DNA of 64,000 bases from Thermohalobaculum sp039821125. Its GTDB lineage: Bacteria; Pseudomonadota; Alphaproteobacteria; Rhodobacterales; Rhodobacteraceae. Position 1 is the first letter of the stretch. Every line of letters starts with the position of its first letter. Below are positions 35,484-44,702 of this stretch, in pieces. The stretch is from assembly GCA_039821125.1 (NCBI GenBank), contig JBCBOR010000017.1:1-64000 (forward strand). Reading direction: 5' to 3'. Position numbers and translations under genes: made by a program. The notes under the pieces are model-generated. The model was not told the origin of the DNA and did not search any database. It saw only the letters and a program-made list of their open reading frames with translations.

Positions 35484-36071
35484 ATGTTTCGCATGATCCA
35501 GATCCTCGCGGTCGTGGCATCACTCGCGCTCGGCATCGCCAGCGCAGGCCCCGTCCACGCGGACGAAAAACAGGACCGCGCCATTCAGGTGACCGAGCGC
35601 CTGTTGGCCGAAGCGCACAGCGCTCTGACCGGCAATGGCAACGGCACCGCTCTGCGCGGCGCGATCTCGTCGGCATTCGCCTTCGATGTCTGGGAGCGTT
35701 TCCTGATCGAGAGCCGCTCGGACGCGTTCACGGACGACCAGCGCTCGAACTTCCGGTCGCTGCTGCCGGGGTTTCTGGCACATCTCTACCAGCACCAGTT
35801 CCAGAAGGGGCTGGACACGGCACCGACCCTTGGCGATGCGCGCAAGGTGCGCCGGGATGTTCTGGTCAGTTCGACCTTCCTGCGCCCGAATGGCGGCGAT
35901 CTGCCGGTCGACTGGCGCGTGCGGGAGTTTCCCGATCGCGGCGCCCAGGTGATCGATGTGATGGTCGGCGGCACGTCGTTCCTTGTGCTCAAGCGTGAGG
36001 AGTTCGCTGCCATGATCGACAGCGGCGGCGCCGAGGCGGTTCTGACCCACATGCAGCGCAATTCCCTGTGA
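35484..36071 (+). CDS. hpnM: MlaC/HpnM-like periplasmic lipid carrier
   Basis: 195 residues from ATG 35484 (AGGCAGG site). Signal peptide to about residue 25, then the MlaC fold with F-L-A-H-L-Y-Q and D-V-M-V-G-G-T-S-F-L-V-L. These proteins carry a lipid through the periplasm. Position between hpnN and hpnH points to hopanoid cargo and to HpnM as the name; plain MlaC cannot be excluded from sequence alone. Confidence 0.85.
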   Translation: MFRMIQILAVVASLALGIASAGPVHADEKQDRAIQVTERLLAEAHSALTGNGNGTALRGAISSAFAFDVWERFLIESRSDAFTDDQRSNFRSLLPGFLAHLYQHQFQKGLDTAPTLGDARKVRRDVLVSSTFLRPNGGDLPVDWRVREFPDRGAQVIDVMVGGTSFLVLKREEFAAMIDSGGAEAVLTHMQRNSL

Positions 36072-36178
36072 CATCCTCACGCCCGCGGCAGCGCCGGGTT
36101 GACGCGGGCAATTCACGAAGTATGTAACGACGATGACGCGCCGCACAAAAGTGGCCGCACGGGACAGGAGACAGGCGA

Positions 36179-37303
36179 ATGGGTGTGCCCTTCCGGCAAC
36201 AGATGGCGGTCGCCGCCTATATCGCGAAGCAAAAGCTTAAGGGGAACAAGCGCTATCCGCTGGTCCTGATGCTCGAGCCGCTGTTCAAGTGCAATCTCGC
36301 CTGCCCCGGCTGCGGCAAGATCGACTACCCCGAGCTTATCCTCGGCCGGCGCCTGACCCCTGAGCAATGCTGGGAAGCCGCCGAGGAATGCGGAGCCCCG
36401 ATGGTTGCGATCCCGGGCGGCGAGCCACTGATCCACAAGGAGATCGGTGAGATCGTCCGCGGCCTGGTGGAGCGGAAGAAATACGTATCGCTCTGCACCA
36501 ATGCACTCCTGCTCGAGAAGAAACTCAAGCTGTTCGAGCCGTCGCCCTATCTATTCTTTTCGGTCCATCTCGACGGGCTGAAGGAGCACCACGACAAGGC
36601 GGTCGATCAGAAGGGCGTTTTCGAGCGCGCCGTCAAGGCCATTAAGACCGCGCAGGATGCGGGCTTCGCCGTCAACGTGAATGCGACGATCTTCGATGGC
36701 TACCCGGCCGAGGAACTGGCGGATTACCTCGACTACGCCTCGGCATTGGGTGTCGGGATCTCGCTCTCGCCGGGCTTCTCCTATGAACGCGCACCGGACC
36801 AGGAAAACTTCCTGAACCGCAAAAAGACCAAGACCTTCTTCCGCGAGGTCTGGAAAATCGGCAAACAGCGTGGATCACAGTGGAACCTCAGCCACTCGCC
36901 GCTGTTCCTCGACTTCCTGCTCGGCAACCAGGAGATGCTGTGCACCCCGTGGGGCATGCCGACGCGCAACGTCTTTGGGTGGCAGAAGCCGTGCTACCTA
37001 CTGGGCGAAGGCTATGCCCAGTCCTATGCCGAGCTGATGGAAACCACAGAGTGGGAGAAATACGGCACCGGCAACTACGAGAAATGCGCGGACTGCATGG
37101 CCCATTGCGGCTATGAGCCGACCGCGGCCAACATCGCCTTCTCCAATCCGCTGAAGATGCTGAAGCTTGCCGTCACGGGGCTGCGCACTGACGGCGCGAT
37201 GGCCAAGGAGATCGATCTCTCCAAGGCGCGCCCCGCGGAAGAGCATCACGAGCGCATTGTCGCCGAGGAAATGAACCGGCTGAACAAGATCGCGGCGGAG
37301 TAG
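36179..37303 (+). CDS. hpnH: Radical SAM adenosylhopane synthase
   Basis: 374 residues. Radical SAM Cys ligands 38, 42 and 45 (C-N-L-A-C-P-G-C); glycine-rich I-P-G-G-E-P SAM motif near 79-84. The C-terminal Cys set (C-A-D-C-M-A-H-C) is typical of HpnH. It joins 5'-deoxyadenosine to diploptene, giving adenosylhopane, the first extended hopanoid. RBS ACAGGAGACAGG precedes ATG 36179. Confidence 0.95.
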   Translation: MGVPFRQQMAVAAYIAKQKLKGNKRYPLVLMLEPLFKCNLACPGCGKIDYPELILGRRLTPEQCWEAAEECGAPMVAIPGGEPLIHKEIGEIVRGLVERKKYVSLCTNALLLEKKLKLFEPSPYLFFSVHLDGLKEHHDKAVDQKGVFERAVKAIKTAQDAGFAVNVNATIFDGYPAEELADYLDYASALGVGISLSPGFSYERAPDQENFLNRKKTKTFFREVWKIGKQRGSQWNLSHSPLFLDFLLGNQEMLCTPWGMPTRNVFGWQKPCYLLGEGYAQSYAELMETTEWEKYGTGNYEKCADCMAHCGYEPTAANIAFSNPLKMLKLAVTGLRTDGAMAKEIDLSKARPAEEHHERIVAEEMNRLNKIAAE

Positions 37304-37307
37304 CCCT

Positions 37308-37658
37308 GTGGCAGAGGTCTTCACCGCGCTGAAGACCATCCTGACGCCCTACGCCGACCGGCTGAAGGTGATTGCGGACACAGACACCGACTATGTCCTC
37401 GACAGTCACCATGTCATGCCAAACGGCAAGGAACTGTTCTTCGGCGCGGTCAAGTTCAAGAAAAGCTACACCAGCTTTCACCTGATGCCGGTCTACGTCT
37501 ACCCGTCCCTGCTGGAGCCGATCTCGGAGGGGTTGCGCAAACGGATGCAGGGCAAATCCTGTTTCAACTTTCGCAAACCGGATGAGGCGCTCTTTGCCGA
37601 GCTTTCGGATCTGACCTCCCGCGGGTTCGACGCCTATCGCGAGAACGGCCAGATCTAA
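37308..37658 (+). CDS. Small conserved-looking soluble protein downstream of hpnH
   Basis: 116 residues, GTG start, 4 nt after hpnH. No signal or membrane segment. Mixed alpha/beta with basic and aromatic patches (K-F-K-K-S-Y-T-S-F-H). It resembles DUF1801-like small proteins in general layout, but I cannot assign it. Co-transcription with hpnH is near-certain from spacing; the converging hpnG ends 12 bp away. Confidence 0.7.
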   Translation: MAEVFTALKTILTPYADRLKVIADTDTDYVLDSHHVMPNGKELFFGAVKFKKSYTSFHLMPVYVYPSLLEPISEGLRKRMQGKSCFNFRKPDEALFAELSDLTSRGFDAYRENGQI

Positions 37659-37669
37659 GTTTTGACCAT

Positions 37670-38326
37670 TCAGAGGTCGATCAAAGCCGACATCAGATCA
37701 TCCGCAACCGCGCGCAGCGAGGCCAACCCGGCATCACTGTCGCGTTTGGCGGACAGTAATGCCGGAAGATCCTGGGGGCGCCGTGCGAGGCCGAGCAACA
37801 CATGGCCGATCCTTGGCCGTCCATCCTCGCCCAAAGCATCTGCAGCGGATGCCGGCAACGCCCGATCCGCCGGGTCCGAGACAGCCCGAATGGCGTAGCA
37901 CGGGATGCCGAAGTCCCGGGCGGCGAGAGCAACACGGTGCGTCTCCATATCCACCGCCGCCGCACCCGTGACCCGCGCCAGATCCGCCTTGGCCGCCGCA
38001 TCGGGGACAATCGTGTCCGAGCCTGCGAGGCTGACCCGTCGCCCCGGCACATTGGCCCCTGGATTGGCGAGGGGAATGGTCACCATCCCGGTCGCCACGG
38101 CCCTGCCAACGAGCAGATCACCAGGCGTCAGGCCCCGCTCCAGCGCTCCCGCAATACCAAAGCTTACAAGACATCCGACACCGCGCCCGGCAAAGGTCCG
38201 CGCAGCTGTCTCCGCCAGATGAGGTCGCGCGCCGGAGATCGCCACGGAGATGCGATCGTCATAGGCCCGATCTCCCAATGCCCGGGCCTCCGCCTCCATG
38301 CCACAGATGATGCCGATCCCGGCCAT
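37670..38326 (-). CDS. hpnG: Adenosylhopane nucleosidase/phosphorylase
   Basis: 218 residues. Phosphorylase superfamily of the MTA/SAH-nucleosidase type: I-I-C-G-M-E-A-E-A-R-A-L at the N-terminus, central S-F-G-I-A-G-A-L, active-site D-M-E-T-H, and a C-terminal R-A-V-S-D-P-A. HpnG removes adenine from adenosylhopane, leading to ribosylhopane. It lies downstream of shc on the same strand but is separated from it by a perfect 18-bp hairpin. Confidence 0.9.
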   Translation of the reverse strand: MAGIGIICGMEAEARALGDRAYDDRISVAISGARPHLAETAARTFAGRGVGCLVSFGIAGALERGLTPGDLLVGRAVATGMVTIPLANPGANVPGRRVSLAGSDTIVPDAAAKADLARVTGAAAVDMETHRVALAARDFGIPCYAIRAVSDPADRALPASAADALGEDGRPRIGHVLLGLARRPQDLPALLSAKRDSDAGLASLRAVADDLMSALIDL

Positions 38327-38362
38327 ACTACCTCAGAAGGGCAAGCACGCACGCCAGCCAGA

Positions 38363-38417
38363 TGCGCCGCCTTTTGGGAGGCGGGGGGGGGGGGCCCGTC
38401 TCCCAAAAGGCGGCGCA
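38363..38417 (-). repeat. Perfect 18-bp inverted repeat with a 12-G loop between shc and hpnG
   Basis: Arms 38363-38380 and 38400-38417 are perfectly complementary; the 19-nt loop includes twelve consecutive G (38383-38394). It starts 3 nt beyond the shc stop codon and ends 36 nt before the hpnG start. No U-run on the minus strand, so an mRNA-stabilising or attenuating hairpin fits better than a classical terminator. Confidence 0.85.
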
Positions 38418-38420
38418 GCG

Positions 38421-40370
38421 TCAGATCCCCCACGGCACCTGCCGGTCGTTCGAGGCCATCAGGCTCTCGTACCGTGCCACCGCCCAAAGCGGGAAGAACG
38501 CGGCATACCCATGGTATTTCAGATAAAAGACCTTCGGAAAGCCGGTCCCGGTGAAGTGCTGTTCGTCCCAGCGCGCACCATCGCGCGGCGCTTCGTCCAG
38601 CCAGCGGATGCCGTGTGTCACGGCATCGCTCTCGACTTCATCCGCCGACATCAGCCCGAGCAGCGCCCACGCCGTTTGCGACGGCGTCGAGGTGCGCGCG
38701 AACCCGGCACCCCAATCCTCATAGGTCTCAAGCCCCTCGCCCCAGCCGCCATCGGGGCGTTGGCGCGACTTCAGCCACGCGACCGCCCGGCGGATGTAGG
38801 GTTGTTGCATGTCCTCGCCCGCGCCTTTCAGCGCGACCAAGGCCGACCACGTGCCGTAAATGTAATTCGCACCCCAGCGCCCAAACCACGAGCCGTCTTC
38901 CTCCTGCTCGCGCTTGATGAAGCCGATCCCGCGCTGGATGTTGTCGGCAAACGCGTCACGGTCAACCTGAGCGAGGCAGCCGACACAGCGCGCCGTCACA
39001 TCCACCGTGGGCGGATCAAGCAAGGCGCCATGATCCGCGAACGGGATCGAGTTGAGGTAGTAGTGCTCGTTTTCCGGATCGAACGCACCCCAGCCGCCAT
39101 TGCGCGACTGCATCCCCGCCAGCCACTCGCAGGCCCGATCGATGTTCTCGGCATAGCGCCCGGGATCGCAGCGGTGCATCGCCAAAGCGACGACGGCGGT
39201 GTCATCGACATCCGGATAGTCCGGGTTCTCGTACTGAAACGCCCAGCCTCCAGGGCGCACGTTCGGGCGCCGCACCGCCCAATCGCCGACATGATCGAGG
39301 ATCTGCTTCGAGGCCAGCCAATCCAGCGCCGAGATCAGGCGCGGATCGTCGCGGTCGCCAGCCTCCATCAGAGCATGCGCGGCCAACGAGGTATCCCAGA
39401 CCGGTGAAAGGCAGGGCTGGTAGTATAGATCCTCACCCCGCTCGGTCATCAGTTTTTCGACCGCATCCATGGCTGTGACCATGTGTGGGTGGTCATCCGG
39501 ATACCCCAGCACCCGGAACATCATCACCGCATTGGCCATGGCAGGATAGATCGCACCAAGCCCGTCCTCACCGTTCAGGCGCGCAATCGTGAACTCCTCA
39601 CAGGCCTTGATCGCCTTCTCGCGCGAGACCTTGGGCAGCCACGGCTCGACCACGCGCAGTCCCTGATCGAGCTTCAGGAACAAGTCGCCGATCCGGCTCC
39701 CGGTCGGATTGATGTTGTAGACCTTGTGGTCCTCGGGCGGTGTCACGAAAAGCTCGCGAATGTCGAGCCCGGTCGGGTTCTCGGCCCGAGCGCGCTTGGC
39801 ATACAACACCAGAAGCGGCGTCAGAACGGTGCGCGACCAGTACGCGATCTTCGACATGTGGAACGGGAACCACTTCGGCAGCAGCATGCACTCGACCGGC
39901 ATGGTCGGCACCGCGCGCCAGGGCACCTGCCCGAACAATGCCATGGCGATCCGGGTGAAGACATTCGCCCGGGCTGCACCGCCCTGCCCCAGCAGCCATG
40001 ACCGCGCCCGCGCCATGTGCGGCGCTTCGATGTTCTCGCCGATCAGTTTCAGCGCCCAGTATCCCTTGACCGTCGCCGAGATGTTCCCCGGCCCGTCATG
40101 GAACAGCGGCCAGGACCCGTCCGGGTTCTGCACCTTGCGCAGATAGCGGGCGATCCGGGTCTCCCGCGCCTCGTCGATCTGGCCAAGGAAGTGCCGCAGC
40201 AGGATGTATTCCGCCGGGATCGTGCAATCAGCCTCCAGTTCGAACACGATGTGCCCATCGTCCTGCTGATGATCCCACAACGCCTCGGTCTGCGTACGGA
40301 TCAGGCCTTCACGCTCGGCGCGCGCATCAACCGGGGCAGCCCTCAAGAAATTCAAGGTCGTATCATTCAT
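38421..40370 (-). CDS. shc: Squalene-hopene cyclase
   Basis: 649 residues from ATG 40370 (GGGACAG site). Catalytic D-V-D-D at 387-390 and several QW repeats (Q-S-R-N-G-G-W-G, Q-E-E-D-G-S-W-F, Q-R-P-D-G-G-W-G) identify the cyclase that turns squalene into hopene and diplopterol at the inner membrane. Starts 10 nt after the hpnE stop, in the order hpnC-D-E-shc. The alternative name is hpnF. Confidence 0.97.
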   Translation of the reverse strand: MNDTTLNFLRAAPVDARAEREGLIRTQTEALWDHQQDDGHIVFELEADCTIPAEYILLRHFLGQIDEARETRIARYLRKVQNPDGSWPLFHDGPGNISATVKGYWALKLIGENIEAPHMARARSWLLGQGGAARANVFTRIAMALFGQVPWRAVPTMPVECMLLPKWFPFHMSKIAYWSRTVLTPLLVLYAKRARAENPTGLDIRELFVTPPEDHKVYNINPTGSRIGDLFLKLDQGLRVVEPWLPKVSREKAIKACEEFTIARLNGEDGLGAIYPAMANAVMMFRVLGYPDDHPHMVTAMDAVEKLMTERGEDLYYQPCLSPVWDTSLAAHALMEAGDRDDPRLISALDWLASKQILDHVGDWAVRRPNVRPGGWAFQYENPDYPDVDDTAVVALAMHRCDPGRYAENIDRACEWLAGMQSRNGGWGAFDPENEHYYLNSIPFADHGALLDPPTVDVTARCVGCLAQVDRDAFADNIQRGIGFIKREQEEDGSWFGRWGANYIYGTWSALVALKGAGEDMQQPYIRRAVAWLKSRQRPDGGWGEGLETYEDWGAGFARTSTPSQTAWALLGLMSADEVESDAVTHGIRWLDEAPRDGARWDEQHFTGTGFPKVFYLKYHGYAAFFPLWAVARYESLMASNDRQVPWGI

Positions 40371-40380
40371 CGTCTGTCCC

Positions 40381-41643
40381 TCAGGCCGCGAGCTTCGCTG
40401 CTGTCTCGCCTGACCGTATTGCACCCTCGATGGTTGCGGGCAGCCCGGTCCGGGTGCCATCGCCTGCCAGCGTTAAATTTGCAAGTCCTGCACGCGCAAC
40501 GGGCCTTTTGGCGCATTCCGCCGGTGATTGGTCTATTGTTGCGCGGCGTTCCTTGTTGATCCTCCCGGCGGTGTACCTAGCGCCCGAGAGGCCGAGGCCC
40601 AGGCATGTCTCCTCCCAAAGGGCGGGGAGCAGCTCGTCCGGCGCTTCGTCCATCACACCCAGACGGTCGGCGGCCGAGATCGTCAGGCTCACCACATCGC
40701 CTTTCAGGAAAACCCAGTGGGTGCGCGAGTTGATCAGCCCTGTGATCGGCGGCAACCCATCAAGGCGCGATGGAGCGTCGATTACGAAATGGGCGTTCAG
40801 GATCGCGGCATCGTCACGCGGGCCGTCGATCCAGGGCATCGCGGATTTCAGGCGCGTCGGCGGCAGCGCGGCGACGACATGATCTTCGGGCGCAAGATCG
40901 ACCGTATGTCCATTGGCAAAATGCAGCGCGGTCAGGCGGCCATCGCCCGTCGTGACGCCCTTCAGCGCATGGTCATGAGCGATCTCGATCCCATGGCGTG
41001 CCAGATACGAGACCGCCGGATCGACCAGAGCCGTCCCCAAACCCCTAGGCGCCAGCATCGGGCGGCAATGGGCGGCGCCGCGCGCAAAGGTCTCGGACAG
41101 AACCTTCCAGAGCAGCGGTGCCGCGGCCCGCTCGGGCGTGGTGTTGAGCGCGGCCAGCGTTAGCGGCTCCCAGAACCGGGTCCAGATCGCGCCGCGGTCG
41201 CGGATTGCCTCGGCCACCGTACGGCCAGCCCCCGCCAGCGCCAGCCCGGCGCCCCTGACATAGTCCATGATCCCGGTGCCCGGAATGCGCCGGTCGGGGC
41301 GGGTCACCCACCAGGGCACAGGACCTGCGTTCAGGCGCACGCGCCACTGCGTTTTGTCGCCCAGATCGGCAAACGGGAACGCGGCTTCTGGCAGGATCTC
41401 CATCCGCTCCGTCCCGCCGATCCGATCAAGATAGGCCCGGGCCGAACGATTCCCGGTCAGCAGCAGATGGTTGCCATTGTCGACATGGCGCTCGAGCCGT
41501 GGGTCCCAGAACGTCCGGCACCGTCCACCGGCATGCGGTGCGGCCTCGTAGACCGCCACAGTGCGGCCCTGCCCGGCCAGGATCGTCGCCGTCGAGAGCC
41601 CGGCCAGACCCGCTCCCACGATATGAACCGTCCCGGCCGTCAC
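40381..41643 (-). CDS. hpnE: Hydroxysqualene dehydroxylase
   Basis: 420 residues. N-terminal FAD dinucleotide motif G-A-G-L-A-G-L-S, the amine-oxidase/phytoene-desaturase G-G-R-C-R segment, and C-terminal L-A-G-D-G-T-R-T-G-L-P-A-T-I-E FAD segment. HpnE reduces hydroxysqualene from HpnD to squalene. ATGA overlap with hpnD shows translational coupling. Confidence 0.93.
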   Translation of the reverse strand: MTAGTVHIVGAGLAGLSTATILAGQGRTVAVYEAAPHAGGRCRTFWDPRLERHVDNGNHLLLTGNRSARAYLDRIGGTERMEILPEAAFPFADLGDKTQWRVRLNAGPVPWWVTRPDRRIPGTGIMDYVRGAGLALAGAGRTVAEAIRDRGAIWTRFWEPLTLAALNTTPERAAAPLLWKVLSETFARGAAHCRPMLAPRGLGTALVDPAVSYLARHGIEIAHDHALKGVTTGDGRLTALHFANGHTVDLAPEDHVVAALPPTRLKSAMPWIDGPRDDAAILNAHFVIDAPSRLDGLPPITGLINSRTHWVFLKGDVVSLTISAADRLGVMDEAPDELLPALWEETCLGLGLSGARYTAGRINKERRATIDQSPAECAKRPVARAGLANLTLAGDGTRTGLPATIEGAIRSGETAAKLAA

Positions 41644-42527
41644 TTGCGCGCGCCCGCGAAGAAAACGGCACGCAGCCCGTTGCGGACCTTTTCTCGCTTG
41701 GTCTGCACCGGCTCGAAACCGTTGGCGAACCCTGCTGCTTCCATCTGATCGAGATACGCCTCATAGACCCCGAGCATCGCAAGCGCAGGCGCCAGCGAGA
41801 TCCGGCCATGGTTGCGGATCTCGGCCCGTGCCTCGGTGTACGACTGCCGCGCCCGTGCGCCCAAGGCGATCTTGGCCAAGGGCAGCGCTGGATGACGGGC
41901 GATGGTGGCACAGTCGGGCTCGATGCCATGCTCGGCCAGAATGCCAGCGGGCAGATAGATCCGCCCGATCCCGGCATCCTCCTCGACATCGCGCAGGATG
42001 TTGGTCAGTTGCAGCGCATCGGCCAGACGCAGCGCGAACCGTTCCGAGACAACCCCGCGCCAGGCCCCGAAAATCCGCATCGACACCATGCCGACCGACC
42101 CCGCGACGCAGCGATTGTATTGCGACAGCATCATCATCGAGGGCGCAACGATGGGGCCATTGGCGTCCATCAGCATTCCCTCGATCATCTTCTGGAACTC
42201 ACCCTTGGGCAGATCGTAGCGCTGGATCGGACCGACCAGGGCCTGCCCGATGGCCGAGTTCGGTGCTCCGTCGTAGAGCCGGTCAATCTCGCCGCGCCAG
42301 TCCGCCAGCAGCGTGCGCTTCTGCTCCACCGGCAGATCGCCATCCGCGATGTCGTCAACCACCCGGCAGAACGCATAGACCGCGCGCATCGCCTCGCGCC
42401 GTGGGCGCGACAGCAGCTTCATTCCGAAATCGAACGACGTCTTAGCCGCCGAGGTGATGTGATCCACAACCTCCTGCGGGGTGACGCCCGCAGCGGCTGG
42501 GGCGGGAGAGAGGTCGGTCACGGTCAT
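41640..42527 (-). CDS. hpnD: Presqualene diphosphate synthase
   Basis: 295 residues from ATG 42527; the open frame extending further upstream runs antisense-frame through hpnC and is not used. Two Asp-rich motifs, V-V-D-D-I-A-D and L-R-D-V-E-E-D, are those of squalene/phytoene synthases. HpnD condenses two farnesyl diphosphates to presqualene diphosphate. Start overlaps the hpnC stop (ATGA). Confidence 0.94.
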   Translation of the reverse strand: MTVTDLSPAPAAAGVTPQEVVDHITSAAKTSFDFGMKLLSRPRREAMRAVYAFCRVVDDIADGDLPVEQKRTLLADWRGEIDRLYDGAPNSAIGQALVGPIQRYDLPKGEFQKMIEGMLMDANGPIVAPSMMMLSQYNRCVAGSVGMVSMRIFGAWRGVVSERFALRLADALQLTNILRDVEEDAGIGRIYLPAGILAEHGIEPDCATIARHPALPLAKIALGARARQSYTEARAEIRNHGRISLAPALAMLGVYEAYLDQMEAAGFANGFEPVQTKREKVRNGLRAVFFAGARK

Positions 42528-43384
42528 GCCCGGCCCTCCGGCGAGATCAGAGCGCCGAGGCCGGTGAGAGCCGCCACCGCGAAATCCCATTTCGAAAGCT
42601 TGACCCCTTCTGCCAAAGGATCCTGCCGTGCCAGGCGCGCCGCCAGACGTTCGGCGAGCGTCCGGATCACAACAAACTCGGCATGCAGACGGCGGGCACG
42701 AGGCCGACCGGGCGCGGTCCGGGCAACCGCCAGCAGCTCCTGGCAACCGTCCAGCATCCGGTCGATCACCCGGCGCAATCCCGGAGCGGCGGCGGACGCG
42801 GTCAGGGCGTCGACCCCAAGCCCTTCCTCCGCAAGCCAATCCCCGGGGATGTAGACCCGGTCCATCTCGCGGTAGTCGTCGGCGCAGTCCTGCAGGTGAT
42901 TGATAATCTGGAGCACCGTGCAGAGCGCATCCGACGGCCCCCACCACGCCCGGTCCTCGCCGTGCAGATCCATCAGATAGCGACCGACCGGGTTCGCCGA
43001 CACCTCGCAATAACCGATCAGTTCCGCCCAATCGGCATAGCGCGTCTTGGTCGCGTCCTGCCGGAAGGCAGCCAGCAGGTCGCGCGCATGGCGGTCCGGC
43101 ACACCCGTCTCCGCCAGGCTCTCGCCGAGACGCCGCGCTTTCTCGGGACCGGACCCGTCCAGCCCCGCCTCGAACGCATCCAGACGCGCGATCTTGTCCG
43201 CAGAGCTCAGCGCCGGATTGTCCGCAATGTCGTCTGCTGCACGTGCGAAGGCGTAGAACCGCGCGACATGGGGACGCAAAGCGCGCGCAATAAGGATTGA
43301 CCCGACGGGAAAATTCTCGTCGTCCGCGCCCTTGCCAGAAGGGGTTTCCACAGTTTCCGGCCACGCCGTCAACCGCTGTTCCAT
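42524..43384 (-). CDS. hpnC: Hydroxysqualene synthase
   Basis: 286 residues from ATG 43384 with a GGGCAGGGAC site; a longer frame from 43465 lies in the divergent promoter region. Asp-rich motifs A-D-D-I-A-D and L-Q-D-C-A-D-D are present in squalene-synthase-like positions. HpnC converts presqualene diphosphate to hydroxysqualene. First gene of the hpnC-D-E-shc operon and divergent from hpnB. Confidence 0.93.
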   Translation of the reverse strand: MEQRLTAWPETVETPSGKGADDENFPVGSILIARALRPHVARFYAFARAADDIADNPALSSADKIARLDAFEAGLDGSGPEKARRLGESLAETGVPDRHARDLLAAFRQDATKTRYADWAELIGYCEVSANPVGRYLMDLHGEDRAWWGPSDALCTVLQIINHLQDCADDYREMDRVYIPGDWLAEEGLGVDALTASAAAPGLRRVIDRMLDGCQELLAVARTAPGRPRARRLHAEFVVIRTLAERLAARLARQDPLAEGVKLSKWDFAVAALTGLGALISPEGRA

Positions 43385-43448
43385 GTCCCTGCCCGGTTTC
43401 CCCTTATTCGTTAGCTGTGGAACATAGTCGTTTGCACCTGCGAACACA

Positions 43449-44693
43449 ATGCACGAGCCGATCACAGAGAATCACGTAACCCAAGGTCATCGCTTGAGAA
43501 GATGGCACCGGACGCGTAAGACGCAGGAGATGTTGCTGCTCTCTCTCATGGCCTGTGCCGCCTGGTTTGCACTGATCGCCTTCTGGGGCGGGTTCTGGCG
43601 TGGCGACCAGCGATTGCCCGAGGCCGGCCCACCGGGCACGTGGCCCGAGGTTGTCGCCGTGATCCCCGCGCGGGATGAAGCCGAGACAATCGACAAGGTC
43701 GTGCATGCGCATGCCGAGGCGCTCTATCCCGGCACGCTCCACGTGATCGTGGTTGATGACGGCTCCGAGGACGCCACCGCCCAACTGGCGCAGGAGGCCG
43801 CGGGCGATCTGGATGTAACCGTGATCCCGGCACCGCCCCTGCCCGAGGGCTGGTCCGGCAAGATGAACGCTGTCGCCGCCGGGCTGGAAGAGGCCAAGGA
43901 CATCGCGCCCGACGCGCGCTACGTGTTGCTGACCGACGCCGATATCCTGCACGAGCACCGCACGCTGGCCAGCATGGTGTCCTTCGCCGAGGGCCATGAC
44001 CTCGCGCTGGTCTCGCTGATGGCGCGGCTGGACTCGCGCGGTATCTGGGGGTCGTTGCTGATCCCGGCTTTCGTGTTTTTCTTCCAGAAGCTTTATCCGT
44101 TCCCGCTGGTCAATCAGCCCGGCCACAAGGTTGCAGCCGCGGCCGGGGGATGCGTTCTGGTGCGCCGCGACATCCTCGAGGCCGCGGGCGGCGTGGCCGA
44201 GATCAAGGATGAGCTGATCGACGACTGCGCTCTCGCCCGACGGATCAAGCACCATGATGGCGGGCAGCGGATCTGGTTGGGGCTGGCGGACCGCGAGGTG
44301 ATCAGCCTGCGGGACAATCGCGATTTTGCCTCGATCTGGACCATGGTCTCGCGCACGGCTTACGCGCAACTGGACCGCTCACCCCTGATGCTGCTGGCCT
44401 GCATCGCAGGGATGGCGCTGCTTTATCTGGTGCCGATTGCCGCGATGGTGGTGGTGGTCAGCGGACTGCTGCCGTTCAGCCCCTTCGATCCGATCACCTT
44501 CGCAGCGGGTTATGTCGCCTTGTGGTGGATGGGCACGGCCTATTCCATGACGGTGCAGCGCTATGGCATGCACTGGTCATGGAGCCTGACGCTGCCGATC
44601 GCAGCGATCATCTACACCGGTATGACCATCGGCTCGGCGGTTCAGCACTGGCGTGGGCGCGGCGGGCAGTGGAAGGGCCGCACCTACCCCTGA
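43449..44693 (+). CDS. hpnB: Hopanoid-associated glycosyltransferase
   Basis: 414 residues from the first ATG; the in-frame ATG at 43530 just before the first hydrophobic helix (M-L-L-L-S-L) is a good alternative and gives the more usual length. GT-A family 2 domain: V-V-D-D-G-S-E-D-A, D-A-D-I-L catalytic region, then E-L-I-D-D-C-A-L-A-R-R, followed by three C-terminal transmembrane helices. It likely glycosylates a hopanoid or a precursor; the exact acceptor is not known to me. It diverges from hpnC and converges with hpnA. Confidence 0.88.
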   Translation: MHEPITENHVTQGHRLRRWHRTRKTQEMLLLSLMACAAWFALIAFWGGFWRGDQRLPEAGPPGTWPEVVAVIPARDEAETIDKVVHAHAEALYPGTLHVIVVDDGSEDATAQLAQEAAGDLDVTVIPAPPLPEGWSGKMNAVAAGLEEAKDIAPDARYVLLTDADILHEHRTLASMVSFAEGHDLALVSLMARLDSRGIWGSLLIPAFVFFFQKLYPFPLVNQPGHKVAAAAGGCVLVRRDILEAAGGVAEIKDELIDDCALARRIKHHDGGQRIWLGLADREVISLRDNRDFASIWTMVSRTAYAQLDRSPLMLLACIAGMALLYLVPIAAMVVVVSGLLPFSPFDPITFAAGYVALWWMGTAYSMTVQRYGMHWSWSLTLPIAAIIYTGMTIGSAVQHWRGRGGQWKGRTYP

Positions 44694-44702
44694 AGCCCGG
44701 TC

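Noticed and set aside
41640..43364. Possible HpnC-HpnD fusion (574-residue frame)
   Set aside because: Only the part from 42527 shows squalene-synthase homology; upstream it is an alternative frame of hpnC. The ATGA overlap supports separate genes.
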